Shown piece after piece: positions 1 to 12,611 of a DNA stretch of 64,000 bases. Origin of the DNA: Paralichthys olivaceus (lineage: Eukaryota; Chordata; Actinopteri; Pleuronectiformes; Paralichthyidae); the NCBI RefSeq assembly GCF_024713975.1, contig NC_091097.1, positions 5,732,861 to 5,796,860 of the forward strand, read 5' to 3'. The first letter of the stretch is position 1, and every line of letters starts with the position of its first letter. Under the pieces are notes generated by a model. It saw only the letters and a list, made by a program, of their open reading frames with translations. It was not told the origin of the DNA and searched no databases. Made by a program: the position numbers and the translations under genes.

Positions 1-3000
1 AGCATTGATTTAAATGTAATGTTCTGAATTTATTCCTTTAGCGCTTGTTTGAGCTATTTTACTTATTTGTTTTTGCTGTTGTCTTTAAATGCTTTGTTGA
101 ACTCTGTACTTGGCTATATTGTAAATGAAATCTCTACCTGAATGTATTTATGAACTTTATTTCGATTTTTTATTTATCACACCAGCCTTTTAGCTCATGC
201 CGCCCTGCAACTGACTTGAGAATATTGTGGAAACATATGAAAAATGAAATGAATTTGAATCTTGAATGTTGTTATAATCTTTGGTATATATCACATTGTA
301 TTTGTTAATGTGTCAGTTTTAATTTGTACAAATAATAACCCACAAACAAATGCAAAATAAGACATCTGTTTTACTTCTTCAGGCCTCTAAAAATATAACA
401 ATGTGTGGTTAAAGTGTTCAGAGGTAGAGATGTATAACAATAAGCTCCTTTACATTCCTACTCCACCACAAAATGTACTTTTTACTTCATTTACCTTATC
501 ACTTTATTACAAAATAGAAAAATATTCTGAAAATATAATATACAGGAGTGTCATTTTGATTTGGTGTGTAAAGTATCAACTTTTATACTTTTTCTCTACT
601 AAAGATTCAAACACTATTCTACTCATTAAAAGTCAGTAAAAGATCTAAATTGTTGATTACACTGATGAACTGATAATAACATATACGTCCTCTGACTGCT
701 TGTGGACAGAGAAATCAAAGCAACCATCACATGATTTCTGTTGAGAAGAAAAAAGTAAGGGCTGAAAAAAATACTCATTTAAATACCTGAATATTTCAAA
801 AGGGAGAAAAGTTGATTATTTTACTCTAGAGATAAAAAGCTTAGAGCTTCCGCTCGTGTACCGGATGTTTGTGTGAAACTTGACGCTCTCTCATCTCGCT
901 GCCTCTCCTCCGAAGGATGCGGCCCTTAAAGAAACAAGCTTCAGAAGTCTACACTTCCTCACTCTCCCTCCTCTTCACGCACGTTCTCCCTCTCTCTTTC
1001 CTTCTTCTACATTTTATCTTGAAACCGGTTCACACGATGAGCAGACCCTTTCTCTGGGTTTATTCTGAGCGCTGTGGTGGATGAAACTTGACAGAAACAT
1101 TGAAACAATTGCACCCTCTGGCGTCTGAACGGGAGAAATGCACCGCACTGGTACCGCCAGGCTTTGACCAACATGTTTTAATTTGAGGCAAAAAAACGTG
1201 GATTTTGTTATTTTCTGTGAAATGTAAATGTGTTAATCATTCAGCTTCTAAGAACTTGACCATATGTTTGACTTTTGTTATAAGTTTGTATCAACTTCAG
1301 GGATTGTGGATGTTTATTGTAGCAAATAAATGATTTTTAATTGAACAAATCTGAATAAAAACTGAGTTAAATTTCTTCAGAATGATTCAATCACCCACTC
1401 TTCATGTCAGGAGACTGACAGACCTGTCAGTCACAATTCACTATCAACGGTCATGAACGGCTCGGTCCCTCGACCAATCAGAGAGTGAAGAAGGCGGGTG
1501 TAAAACCCCTTGGTGAGGGAGGAGGGAGGAGGAGAGGGGTGTTGGAGGTGACGTAATGTCCAATTCAGATGAAAGTTTACACCAGAACTTTATTAGTGAT
1601 AATAAAATAACTTTATTTCTGATAATCAATAAACAGCTGATCACAGAGTCAGACAAATGAGGAATTTCAGGGCGTAAATGACTCGAGTGCTCGAGCTCTG
1701 GTTTATTCAAACTGTCGTCTTTGAATGATTTAACCATCAAATTCCAGAACCTCAGACTTTTTATTTCACATATGCACACAGGCTTTTATTCTGAAACGTA
1801 AAGAGGCCTGGATTTATGGACTTGTTATAATGATTATTGATTGATTGATTGATTGATTGATCGACATACTGTATGTAGCCTATATTTGTCTGAACAGGAC
1901 AAAAAGTGATGAGAAATGATACAGAAATCATTCAGTCTTTAATTTGAATAAAGTTAATCATCTCATGAATAAAACATGGATTCATGTTTAAATGTAAATG
2001 TTATGTTTCATCTTAAATGTGAAATATATACTGATATTAAATAGACCTGTTACATTCATTTAGCTTTAAAAATTGAAAAGAAAAACGTCTTGGATTTCAT
2101 ATAACTGAGACTAGTTGATAATCTTATGAATTTCCTTTTACGTTTTTTTACATGCTCTTCAGAAGTGCACGGCAGGAATAAACATGAATAATCCTAACAA
2201 TATAAAGGAATATTAAGTAATAAAAGTATATACTTCTCTCAGTTTTATATTAACCATTAGTATTTTAAGATAAAAATACAATACTTATATTCAGAGTTAG
2301 GATTCCAATGTGAATCTAATTAAATTTGTTACAGGTAGGTTACACCTTCACTTTAGATCACAGTGCCGATTAGTTTATTTGTACCCATTGATATCAACTT
2401 TAAAAAGTAGTTTCTGTAACTTTCAGTATTATTTTACAGCTTAAATCACTGACTGATGAATTGTCACTTTTAATTCACCAGAAGAATTCCACTTTAGCAA
2501 TAAAATGTTTCCTAAAACAATTGAATCTGTGCTAAAGATGCAACAAACCTTTGCTGAATAGATGCAAGAAAACCTGTCTGCCTCTCCGTACATATCCTTT
2601 TTATTTTGGTGAATCTATTATTCTTCTCTTTATAATATTTTCTTTAGCTTGAAAGTTGTTTTAATCTCTCCTTGCTAAATTAAATTTTTTTTATTGTGTC
2701 TGTGTTGTTTTTAATGTTCCTGTACAGCACCATGAATCCACTTCTGTATATGAAGTGTGCTTAATAAATAAAAGTGCCTTGCTTTGCCTGTATAAAAACA
2801 GAAACATCTATAATCTGCACATTTATACTCATATCAGAGTTTAATCTAAAAAAGATTGGAAAAACAACATCATTCGTCTCTATATTAACTGGAAATTTCA
2901 GATGTTCTCGGCTCTGTTTGAGTCCAACTGTTCAAATCAAAGTGAGTAAATACCAACTTCCTGACTCAGGCAGCTTCCTCAGGACGTCTTTATTTGGCCG

Positions 3001-4470
3001 ATATGACAGCAGTGACGGACAGGAGGCAGCTGCATGGGCACCAGGAGAGGAGGGGCCCCTCGGGGGTCGCAGTAGGTCAGCGGGTTAGAGGAATGCTGAT
3101 AGGAATGCAGCGAGCAGCGGCCAGGGGAGAATCTCGACAGCGGGACAACAGCGAGGATCAGCAGCTCCCCGGGGAGCCATGACAGCGGACAACAGGCTCA
3201 GAGGAAGAAGAGGAGCAGGACGAGGAAGAGTAGGGGAAGACGAAGGAAGAGGAGGCTGAGCTCTGAAAAAAAAAACCTGAATGGGGGAAAACTCACATCC
3301 AGCTTCCACACTCATGGAAACATCTGTCATCATTAACATATATATAAGAAATATGCTTGTATATAATATGAATTGTGTATTGTTTCCTTTTTTCTATTCA
3401 TCCGTTCTTTATTTTCTGGGTTTGTGCTCCTGCATCAATCAGAGCTCATCTGATCTCATACATTTGTGTATTTTTACATGCTGTCATTTGAATATGCACT
3501 TCTGTCAATGAAACCGTTTGTTACAGTAAAATTATTAAGACCATTCTTCACTCTGAAGTTTCATCAGTGTCATTAAATGAGAATAGAGCACAGGAGTATG
3601 TTTCTGTTTCAGAAATATATGATTTAAATTAGAAAGGAGGGAGTTGGTGGTTTGAGAGTTTACATCAAGTTACAACAATGTAGTTTAGGAATACTGAATA
3701 TAGTATATTTGTTTTTTTATATTTTCATATATAAGCAATTATCATATTTTAGTTTAGAGTGGGGTCACAAACTACTGACTCGTGCCGGATCAAGCCTGTG
3801 AGACATTTAGGTCCCAGGACATTTTCACTTATTTATATAATTGTCGACCTTTTTATTAATTGCTACATTGTGGCTACAAAAAGTTAAACTGTAAAACCGT
3901 GATCTTTGTTTTAAAATCACCAACTATCAAAATATCATATAAACTAGAAGAGCTGATTATTTTTATTTTCCTTTTTGCATTTAGTTCAATGTAACTGCTT
4001 ATAAGGTTTTATTTAAGAAAACAACCTTGAGCAACATCACAGCTAACACGAGTCATCAGGAGACGACACAAACTAGTACGATCAGATCAATGGTGCGATC
4101 AGTTACCTGAGTGACGCCGCCTTTCACTGTGTAAACACAAAGCTGGGTCGTGTCTTTTGACTGATAATTGGTGAAAAGTGATAAGCTGAGAGTCTACTCT
4201 CAAACTGATCAAGTCAGACACGTTTCCCTGGAAATATAGAAAATAAATTAATGACATTTCAAGAGACTGAAATATCAGAAGGTTTCACTTCAATTAACAC
4301 GACTGACTTTTCTTAAAAAACATTTCATAAAGTGGTTTTAACTCAACAAAACCGTACTTGCAAATTCTAATTCTTATAATAAATCTCTTATATTGAAAAC
4401 AGAATAAATATATATATTTCAATGAAACAAAAAAATATCAGGAGGCTCCACTTCACTATCTGATTATCTA
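1..4470. other. Intergenic, no recognisable gene
   Basis: AT-rich DNA with short, unconvincing open frames. Two less AT-rich patches stand out: about 840-1140 (pyrimidine-rich, C/T tracts) and about 1440-1560 (contains a CCAATCAGA box and a GGAGG-rich stretch). Either could be a promoter or an untranslated exon of an unseen gene, but no splice-consistent coding path was found. A GC-rich block at 2985-3270 is listed separately. A short GATT tandem run lies near 1835-1860. Nothing else can be supported. Confidence 0.5.
2985..3270. other. GC-rich block with polypurine tract and overlapping short ORFs
   Basis: This block is clearly richer in G and C than its surroundings. It is open on both strands: a plus-strand frame of 62 codons (2994-3182), and on the minus strand a frame whose ATG lies at about 3180 and ends in a leucine-rich stretch. 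It runs into a long GAGGAAGA-type polypurine tract (3195-3260), which on the minus strand is a polypyrimidine tract ahead of that ATG. I recognise no protein family in either frame. It may be an isolated exon, a CpG-type regulatory element or simply low-complexity DNA. Confidence 0.3.
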
Positions 4471-4479
4471 ATGAGAAGT

Positions 4480-4860
4480 TCATACCTCTGCCAAAGCTCA
4501 ACAGTCCTCATAAAACCACATTTAAATTTACTAGAACCTGATTTTTCTTTGGATCTGCACCAAATCTAAACACCAGTCTCCTAAACATGCCTGATGAAAA
4601 CATAACTCCTGGGTGGGGCTCACTAGCAGGAAGTTCAGAGAGCGTACCTCCGCCGAGGCTAACGCCCAATCTCGCCATATTAAAGAAAGTGGGGGGAAAA
4701 ATCCTGAACCCGTCTCTTTATCGAGATTTGCTCCAGAGTTGAATGAGTCGTGTCCTACCCCTCCACAAACTCTCATGGAAATCTGTCCTCTACTTTTTGA
4801 GTGATGCTGCCTAACAAACAAACAGCAGCGATGACATCAGGTCCTTGGTGGAGGTCATAG
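4480..4860 (-). repeat. Interspersed repeat, 'gatccaaat / tttggtgcagatcc' family, reversed copy
   Basis: Read on the minus strand, this contains the modules that recur across the window: a 'gatcttgatgaaaaa'-like segment, a 'tttggtgcagatccaa' segment and an 'aggggactgttgg'-like segment. Related pieces occur near 19380-19500, 33535-33600, 44460-44600, 45200-45400, 48235-48310, 49990-50290 and 58905-59200. Shared order and wording between distant copies show a dispersed family. I know the sequence as common in teleost non-coding DNA but cannot name its class with certainty. Confidence 0.55.
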
Positions 4861-4933
4861 ACATAGAAAGTGAAATATAAGTGAGAAATCATCTGAATTG
4901 AAAGAGTCTGTTTTAGAGGTTTTAAATTAACAC

Positions 4934-4939
4934 TTTATT
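4934..4939 (-). terminator. nucb1 poly(A) signal AATAAA
   Basis: AATAAA on the minus strand, 343 nt downstream of the nucleobindin stop codon. This is a plausible 3' end for that transcript. No other canonical signal was noted between the stop codon and this site. Confidence 0.55.
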
Positions 4940-5196
4940 CGAAGATGATAGTGTTTTTACACCGAAGGCCCTGCACGAATGAAAACTTCACTGAAGCTGA
5001 AGATTTCTGAAAATACACATACAGTTTTTATCTGTTGTTTTGAGAGCTTGAATCTAACATAGACCACAGACATGAACACACAATACGATACGTCATGATT
5101 CACAAGTCCAGTCCGCCTGAATTCACACATACTACTCACATTACTGAGTTTGTAGAACCCATCTGGATATCTGTGTCAGTGCAAAGTGTGCAGAGT

Positions 5197-5261
5197 GTGT
5201 GTGTGCGTGTGCGTGCATGTGTGTGTGCATGTGTGTGTGCATGTGTGTGCGTGTGTGTGTG
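5197..5261. repeat. (GT)n microsatellite with interruptions
   Basis: GT-rich repeat with GTGC and GCAT interruptions. It lies just beyond the nucleobindin stop codon, within the predicted 3' UTR. Confidence 0.9.
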
Positions 5262-5281
5262 GGCTGTCAGAGCATGGTGCG

Positions 5282-8200
5282 TTAAGTGTGTAAAGGCAGA
5301 TTCTGTGGAGGCTCAGCAGGCAGATTGTTCTGGACTTGAGCTTCTGGATCAGCTGGAGCTTTTTCCTCTGTAAAAGAGCAGAAGAATATTAACGGAGTGA
5401 AAACGGTTACGACACACATCCACAGCAACAACTCGCTGCCACATGTTTCCTGTCGTTTACCTTTAACTTCAGGTTTAGGTGCCTGTGGTTGAAACTGTAG
5501 TTCTCCGTTAGGGCCTGCAGGAGGCTGCCCATCTGCTGCCTGCTGCTCCTTCTGTCGCTGGGACATCTCTAATACCGCCTTAAAAATAAAACAAACCAAA
5601 ACAATGAGTCTGTACTGGAGATGTTCTGATACCATCTCCCCTTCCTGATACAGATTCTGATACCTGGACTTTGCATATCAGTCAATATCAAGTACAGTTC
5701 TAAAACCAATGCATTTAAAAAATAACTTATATAATGTATTTTAACAGATGTGTGCTACTAACCCTATATGGAAGTAATGATTGATATGGTTAAATATAGT
5801 CAAACTGCTGACATTTGAATCTTGCTCTGGCTAACGCTGCACTACCAGAAATCACTTCTTCTCTTCCCTAACAACAGGACTTTCCAGGGACAGTACATCG
5901 CAACTACTGTTTTGGAGCAGCGGAGAAAAAGCGATATCCGGGTTAAGATATTTGCGTTTTTTTCTGGGCGAAACTTTACAGACGTAGCATCGGATACATA
6001 AATTTGCTTACTCATCAATGCTCAACCTGGCACATTCAGCCGTATCAGAGGCATTTCTGTTGCTGTTATCAGCATCAAAACAACTCATCTGAACAAGTCA
6101 CTGTGTTCTTACAGGCTGAATTAGCTGTTGACATTATCAAACTGAATTTTCACCCCAGTCTCAGATGGTATGAATGACCTTAGATGAGTTAAACCACCGT
6201 GACGTCGCTCATTGGTTTGTAAGCCAAAGTTTTGAATCCTTGAGTTTGGCATTTAGTCCAGCGCCATCTTGTTTTTTTATTTAAAAAAAACCCCCAGAAG
6301 TAATCTTATTAGGTAGCACAGGGGGTGGAGCCTGAATGAGGGCTCGAGGACAGTGCCCACCCACCTACAGCTGTGACCTGCACCCATTGGAGGATGCTGA
6401 CCTGCCTGTCAGTCAAGAGAATACATGCCTCAGGCACTTTCACATTGGCTTCACTTTTGTAGACTGGAAGTCTACGTCCATTTTTATTTAGTCTCTAACT
6501 TGGGACAGTTACCTGCTGGTACTCTCTCTTCTGAGCCTCCAGGGCTTTGCCTCTTTCATTCAGCAGGTCCTGCTCCTGCCGCAGCGTCTCCGCCCTCCTC
6601 TTCAGCTCTTCTTCTTTGTCTCTGAGCTCAGCCTCAAATCGCTGGAGCTCTTCCTCCGTGTACGCCGGCTTCGAGTCCAGAGTCTTGAGAGACGGCAGAG
6701 GGAACACGCAGAAGTGACACTATTAAAGGTAGCAGTGAGGGAATATTCTAATGCTTCACATAGAAAGTAAATCAGCAACATGCTGATAAGCTGGTTTTAA
6801 TGTTGATGATCTGTACTTTGCCTGGCATGACATTGCACCTGAAAGGCTCTATGAATGCAAACGTGTCAGGAACCCAGTCCTGCTGTGCTCAGCCCCATAA
6901 TTCCACCAAATGTTAAACAAAGAGCTGCTTGACCCATTTCACTTCAACCACGTTTTCACAGCTTGTCCTAAGACATGAACCACAAGCGATCCAATAACCC
7001 GACCACAGCCCGTCAGGCCACCTCTTTACCTCCCACTCTCTGGGGCTATTAAAGTCCTTCTTCTCAGTGGATTTCAGGAATTCCTCCAGGCTGACGAGCC
7101 GGTCCTTGTTTGTATCCACCTTTAAAACGCAGAAACGAGGATGACATCGCAGTCAATACAAAGCAGAGAGAAAAGTGAATGGGATATGATTAAGAAAGAT
7201 GAAAGTAAATAAAGACTCACATTCTTCATGACGTGCTCCCTCATCCTCAGCCTTTCTTCCTCCATCTCCATCATATCATCCTCCTCATTCTTTGGATCGT
7301 AGACCTTCTCCAGCTGGAGGAGGGAGATGAACAGATGTTAGCTGCCGTTAGGATGCTGGTGCATACCACTACTGTCAGGTTAAAAACTTTTTATCTTTCT
7401 AAAACGCCAACATGAACAGCTGTATTTTCAAACTGATGATCATCCACTTGTCATATTCTGAAGTGTTTCCAGGAAAGGAGCTGTCATGAACTGCAGGGTT
7501 TTTACCTCCTTTGTGAAGAGAGCCTCCAATTCCTGCTCGTCTAAAACACCATCTTCGTTCGTATCTAAACAGGGCAGAGAATCATGGGAACCGTTTCATA
7601 TCAACCTCGTCGGAATGAAAAAGAACTGGGGTTAAAAAGGAGGTGTTGTTACACACCATGCAGTTTAAAGAAGGTTTTAGGGTTGAACTCTTGTGGATCC
7701 AGGCCGTCTGTCTCCTCCCAAACTTCCCGCAACTGAGCAACACTACCCTGAATGTGACAAGATGCAGCAGAAACAGGAAACACATGTTAAAAAAAAAAAA
7801 AGGTTGATTCACCGCCACCATTTCCACTGATAATAAAAATGGTTCCATCCTTTGCTCACCGGAGCGTTAACTTTGGGGTGTTGCCGGTGTTTCTCCTGCA
7901 GCTCTAACATTCTCTTCTCCTCTTTCTCCCTCTTCTCCTGGTCCAGGCCCTTCAGGTACTCTCTCCTCTCGTGCTCCTTCAGCATCTCGTAGCGCTTAAA
8001 CTCCTCGTGTCTCTCGGCGTCGTAGTTCTCGAGGTCCTTGGTGGCCTGAACAAAGTAGTCACATGTAAACACAAAACAGAAAAGGTGCAGAAACACACTT
8101 GTCATTGGACTCTGATTAGGTTGATTCTCCAGGAATGTGGTGAAAATAATAACTTCTGTACGTTCGACTAAAGTCTGATCACAACACCGATCTATCTCTT

Positions 8201-10162
8201 TTTACTCTTGAGTCATTTTCAGAAATAAACAGAGAAGAGTTTGCCTTCAACACATGTAGGACAAAGAAGGAGATTGTTCGGGGCAGACATGCTTAGTGTC
8301 ACATCAACTGCTCTTCTTTGTGATCCTGACATATTTCAAGTCTTCCATTGCGTTAGTCATTTTAGAAATGTAATCAACAAGGCCACTCGCTCGCTAATTT
8401 TCCCGACATATTCCTGCTGTATTTTTACATGGGCTCACCAAGACATTTTTTCGGACATTTTACAAGAGGGCTAGTAGAAAAAGTTCCAGAAAACCTCTGG
8501 TATGGATCTCAGTACGTGTCTGAAGGCAGCTACATTGAGGGAAACTAAAATCTCTCCTCTCACTCATCACAGCAGAATCTTACTGTTGAGATCAGCAGCT
8601 CAAGGTCTTTCGCCTCAAACGTGTTTTGATTGTGTGGATCCAAATGTTCAAACTGCTTCAGCAGGGAGGCGTGGTCCATCTGGAGGCCTGCGCAGCAAAT
8701 ACAAGAATTAACAAACACACGCTGGACTTCTGACAAACATGACTTTGTGTGGTTATTTTTCAAATGATAAAAGCTCTTTGCATCTGCATCTATGCACATG
8801 AATCGAAGATGACAACACTGTAAATCTGTACGCTTTTTCTGTAAATTAAGCAACAGCTGCCAGACTTTCACATATATTATGAATATATTCCCAGATTTAA
8901 ATTTCTTCAAGAAAATGGGAACATTTTACAAGGAATAACTGCATGTTCTAAAGTATTTTGTTTATATAAAATTAAAACATGAGTTGCACCAACTCGTTTT
9001 TGAGGGGGTCCCACAGGGGGGTTCCACTTCAAACAGTAAATCTGTCAACGAATTTTCTGATTATCTATCAATGATTACTTGTCTGAAATTATCAGTTATT
9101 GCCAATTGATAATAAGTATGAATGACGTTTAAAAGTTGGTCCAAAAACTCATCCAAGTCAAACTTAAAATTATAATTTTTTTGTTTTTCATTAAGTAAAA
9201 ATACAAACATTTGCATGTCACCATTTAACAAATAGAAAAAAAGTGCTTTTCTCCATTTGATGCTTTTTTGATTTGACATGCATAATTCATCTATATTATT
9301 TATTTGTATAATCAAATATTAATTAGCGATTCACTGTTAGTGCTGGTGACTTAAGCTGTGGTAGTTGGCAAGACTTTACATTTTATAAAGTAAACCACAT
9401 ACAACGTAGGGAAAGGCTAAGTTGCAAATAAAAAGATAATGCATTTTAAGAATCAGTGTAATAACCACATTTTTAACCATGGGTCATTGATTACGTACAA
9501 ATGGTATATAATCTGCACACACACTCTCTCCTCAGACGTTCGGAGGAAAATGAGTCCACTCACTCTGCGTGTTGGTGCTGTCCAGTTTGGCCTTCAGCAG
9601 CATCCTGAGCCGAGACACCTCCTGCCGCTTCAGCTCATCCAGTCGAGTTCTGACATGGTGACTGACCAGGTCCAGCTCTTTACTGAGGCGGCCATTCTGG
9701 CGGAGAACACAACACACCCGGGAGAGAGCAAATCAAATGTCAGATCATTTTGGCGCCTGTAAAGGTGAACGAGGTCAGCTTTGTGGGTGAGGAGGAGAAG
9801 AGAGAGAAATACTAAGAGATGGATGCTAACCTTGATGTCCTCCGTGTTCGCTGTCTGCAGTTTCTCTCTGAAGTGAGGGTCAGTTTCCAAAACCTCGATC
9901 ACCTCCCTGAGATACCTGTCGTAGTACAGGCCAGTATCCTGCAACAGTGTGTTGTAATGGAAGGATTACTTTAATGCCAAACTGATTCTCAGCTCAAACT
10001 CATTTGTGAAACGGTGAAAGAAAACAAGAAAGGGGCACTTACAGCATTCTCCTCCTGTGCTTCTTCTTTAAGTTCTTGGTTGCCTCCATTGCGGTCAATA
10101 GGCACTGACCAGACCCCGGCAGCGATGGAGAGAAGCAGCAGCCAGCCAGGTTTCAAGTTCAT
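5282..10162 (-). CDS. nucb1: Nucleobindin (NUCB1-like), complete, 12 coding exons
   Basis: Calcium-binding protein of the Golgi/ER lumen and secretory pathway (calnuc family). Coding exons in transcript order: 10162-10043, 9938-9831, 9696-9564, 8687-8584, 8045-7860, 7747-7657, 7564-7506, 7313-7221, 7119-7030, 6683-6513, 5578-5461, 5367-5282. All junctions are GT-AG and keep frame, giving 452 aa (human NUCB1 is about 460). Residues 1 to about 20 form a signal peptide ([11 protein letters not shown]...). The hallmark [10 protein letters not shown] and [13 protein letters not shown] blocks follow. Two EF-hand loops lie at about 248-259 ([12 protein letters not shown]) and 300-311 ([12 protein letters not shown]); the second has Arg instead of Gly at loop position 6, as in other nucleobindins. 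A charged coiled coil spans about 329-385, with a Gln/Pro-rich tail. NUCB1 is preferred over NUCB2 because of synteny with tbc1d17, akt1s1 and emc10. Introns hold only repeats; about 5.6-6.4 kb looks like degraded transposon DNA. Confidence 0.95.
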
Positions 10163-11890
10163 CCTCCTTTAAATCAAATAATAACAACAGCTGTGTGAGT
10201 GATAAAAACTGGACAAGATGAATCTCTGGTAGGGCGTCAGTTCGCCTGCATGACAGAGGATGAGATTTTCTTTTTGTGTGTCAGTGTTTTCTTCACTCAC
10301 TACCAGGGTTAAGGGCAGAGGATGTAGTAGCTTGTACAGACTTAAACCCTAAAAGGCAACAATTGTGATTTGTGAATATAGGCTTTACAAATAATAATGA
10401 TGTGATAAAGCATTTACTGAAACATATTGTATGCAGGTAAGAAAAAAATCATCCATTGTCTATACTGCTTATCCTAGGGTCATGGAAGGTCACGCTCATA
10501 TTCACACAAACGGTCAATTTAGAGTTTCTGATCATTCTAATGACAAACTACAGGTGTTTGGACTTAGGGAGGAAGACGGAAAATACACACAAACACAAGG
10601 AGAAAATAAAGACTCTACACAGAAAGGCCACGGCCAAACAGGGATTTGAACTGGAAACCTTCCTGCTTTGATGCAGTGCAAACCACTGAACTGTGCCGCC
10701 CCAAAGATTTCTTTCAGAAAGATTACAAATGTTCACATATAAACTATGAAATAATACAATTTATCTAAAGTCGTATTCTGATGTTTTTTCATTGAGTATT
10801 AATCTGTTGTATCAGTTATTTTAATGTTGTATTTAGATTTATTCTAATTATGTATATTTTTATATTGCCTTATGTTTTTTCTTTGTCTTGTCTTACTGAC
10901 TTTCCTCAGGTAAAGCACATTGCCTTGTTAAGAGGCTCAAATAAACTTGAGTGAGTAAATCATCACTGTCAATATTTCACTACATTATTTAAATAAACTG
11001 AACTTCATACATTATTTACTCAATATTTTTCTACAGTCACAGGTTCAAGGAATACAATAGAACCCGGATATACACATGAGCACCAAACAAAACCCTGGTC
11101 ATACCCTGAATAAATCTAAATGTCAACATAGCCTGTGACAACAGCCAGAAAGATTGAACCAGTCACATGTAGTGTAAATGGTCGGTGTGCACATTATATG
11201 CCGAATTTAGCAGGAGACTTTAAAGATGTATAAAAGGTCAAAAGCTAAACATTTTCTGATAGTTTGTTTATACAACAATTGGATATATTTATAATCATAC
11301 ATTCCCTAAATGGAATTTCGTGTCCCGATCGGTTTGGAGAAGGAAAATCCCTCTTCACCGAGTGAAATCAGAGGCTACACTTCGTATAGGACACCGGAAG
11401 TGTCACATAACCGACTGTAAAACAGAATATTATTTTAATGGCGATGTTCGTGTCAGTAGCTAGTTAGCCAACTAGCTTAAAAGAGGAAACACGGATGCTG
11501 ATGAGGGGATAGACAGAAACGGATATTTCTGTTGCTGTAAGCACACGTGCCATTAAACACATGATGTATGTGAGCTGACGTTTGATTTAACACACTATTC
11601 TTTCTTTAAACGTAATTTTAAAGATGCTATAAGAGCTAATTCTTCATCATCGCAGCGGTTAGCTACAGAACATATCAGGCAGAGCGCTTCCTGTGTTCTC
11701 CTCTTATATCTCACGATTTCCTGCGCATTTTAAATTCAGACTCATCTGACATCCAACGAGTCATCTCAATGTATTCTAACAGAGAAACGTAATAAAAGCT
11801 CGTCTCTTACCGCAGGTGTTTTTCTTAAATTTCACCTCGAATGATCAAATCGCGATCTTTACTTGTGTCGAAGAAAATTGACGTCATGAA
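10163..11890 (-). promoter_or_regulatory. nucb1 5' noncoding exon, intron 1 and promoter region
   Basis: The exon carrying the start codon has a splice acceptor immediately before GAGGATG (exon edge 10166), so transcription must begin upstream. A good donor (GTAAGA at 11810-11805) follows ACACCTGCG, defining the 3' edge of an untranslated first exon at 11811. The start site is probably near 11850-11900. The span between is intron 1 and contains the dispersed repeat at 10450-10702. The transcription start itself is inferred. Confidence 0.5.
10450..10702 (+). repeat. Common teleost interspersed repeat ('catccatt...actgcttatcc...gccgccc')
   Basis: It begins with CATCCATTGTCTATACTGC and ends with AACTGTGCCGCCCC. 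It also carries internal 'attcacac..acggtcaatttagag' and 'cacagaaaggccacggcc' modules. I recognise these as parts of a very abundant dispersed repeat in teleost genomes. It sits in nucb1 intron 1. A second, interrupted copy is at about 21055-21910. Confidence 0.8.
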
Positions 11891-11899
11891 GCAGGAGCG

Positions 11900-12600
11900 C
11901 CATGCTGCCTTCAGGAACGGTTAGAAATACTTATTCTTATGACTAGTGAAATATAAGTAATGCCAATAGATTATGGGATTTGCCAAATTCTTATTTGTTT
12001 ATGTACCGAGTAGGTTTTATTTTTTGTATGTTCATCGTATCAAATATTCTCAAAACAACGATGTAAAAGATTTGCTTTTGTGAAGTCAGCGCTAAAACTA
12101 CTAAATTACACTCCTACAAATAATACTGCACCTAAACGCATCATCCCAGTGGTAAATAATACATCGACACAAGTTCTGTACAAATGTTTTTAATTGTTCG
12201 AAAAATAGATTTGTTGTATATTTAATTCAATACATAAACACAAAGTCAGGGCATGGTGAAATAAATTAACATAAACACAGTCAACAATTGCACGTGATAA
12301 TAAATTAAATATATAAATATTAATGTATCAAAATGACATCTAATCCTACAATAAAATTAATAGAAATAGATAATAATAAAATATGGCACATGGAAAAATA
12401 CATACTTGTAAAAAATGTTCACAAATAAATAAAGTTAAAACAAATTAAATAAATTAACAGTGACGCAATAATAATCAATCATTTCAAAATGTATATATAT
12501 AGAAACCATGTCTGAGCATTTTGGGGTCATTTTCGATTTATATCAGTTTGACTGATGAACTTGAATCGTTTCGATTGATTTACACTTGCTACGCATCAGC
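11900..12600. other. Gap between nucb1 promoter and ccndx stop codon
   Basis: About 700 bp of AT-rich DNA. The right part should be ccndx 3' UTR. A minus-strand AATAAA occurs at 12021-12016 and several ATTAAA-like hexamers lie closer, so the poly(A) site is not certain. No ORF or RNA gene is evident. Confidence 0.5.
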
Positions 12601-12611
12601 TGATTCAGTGT

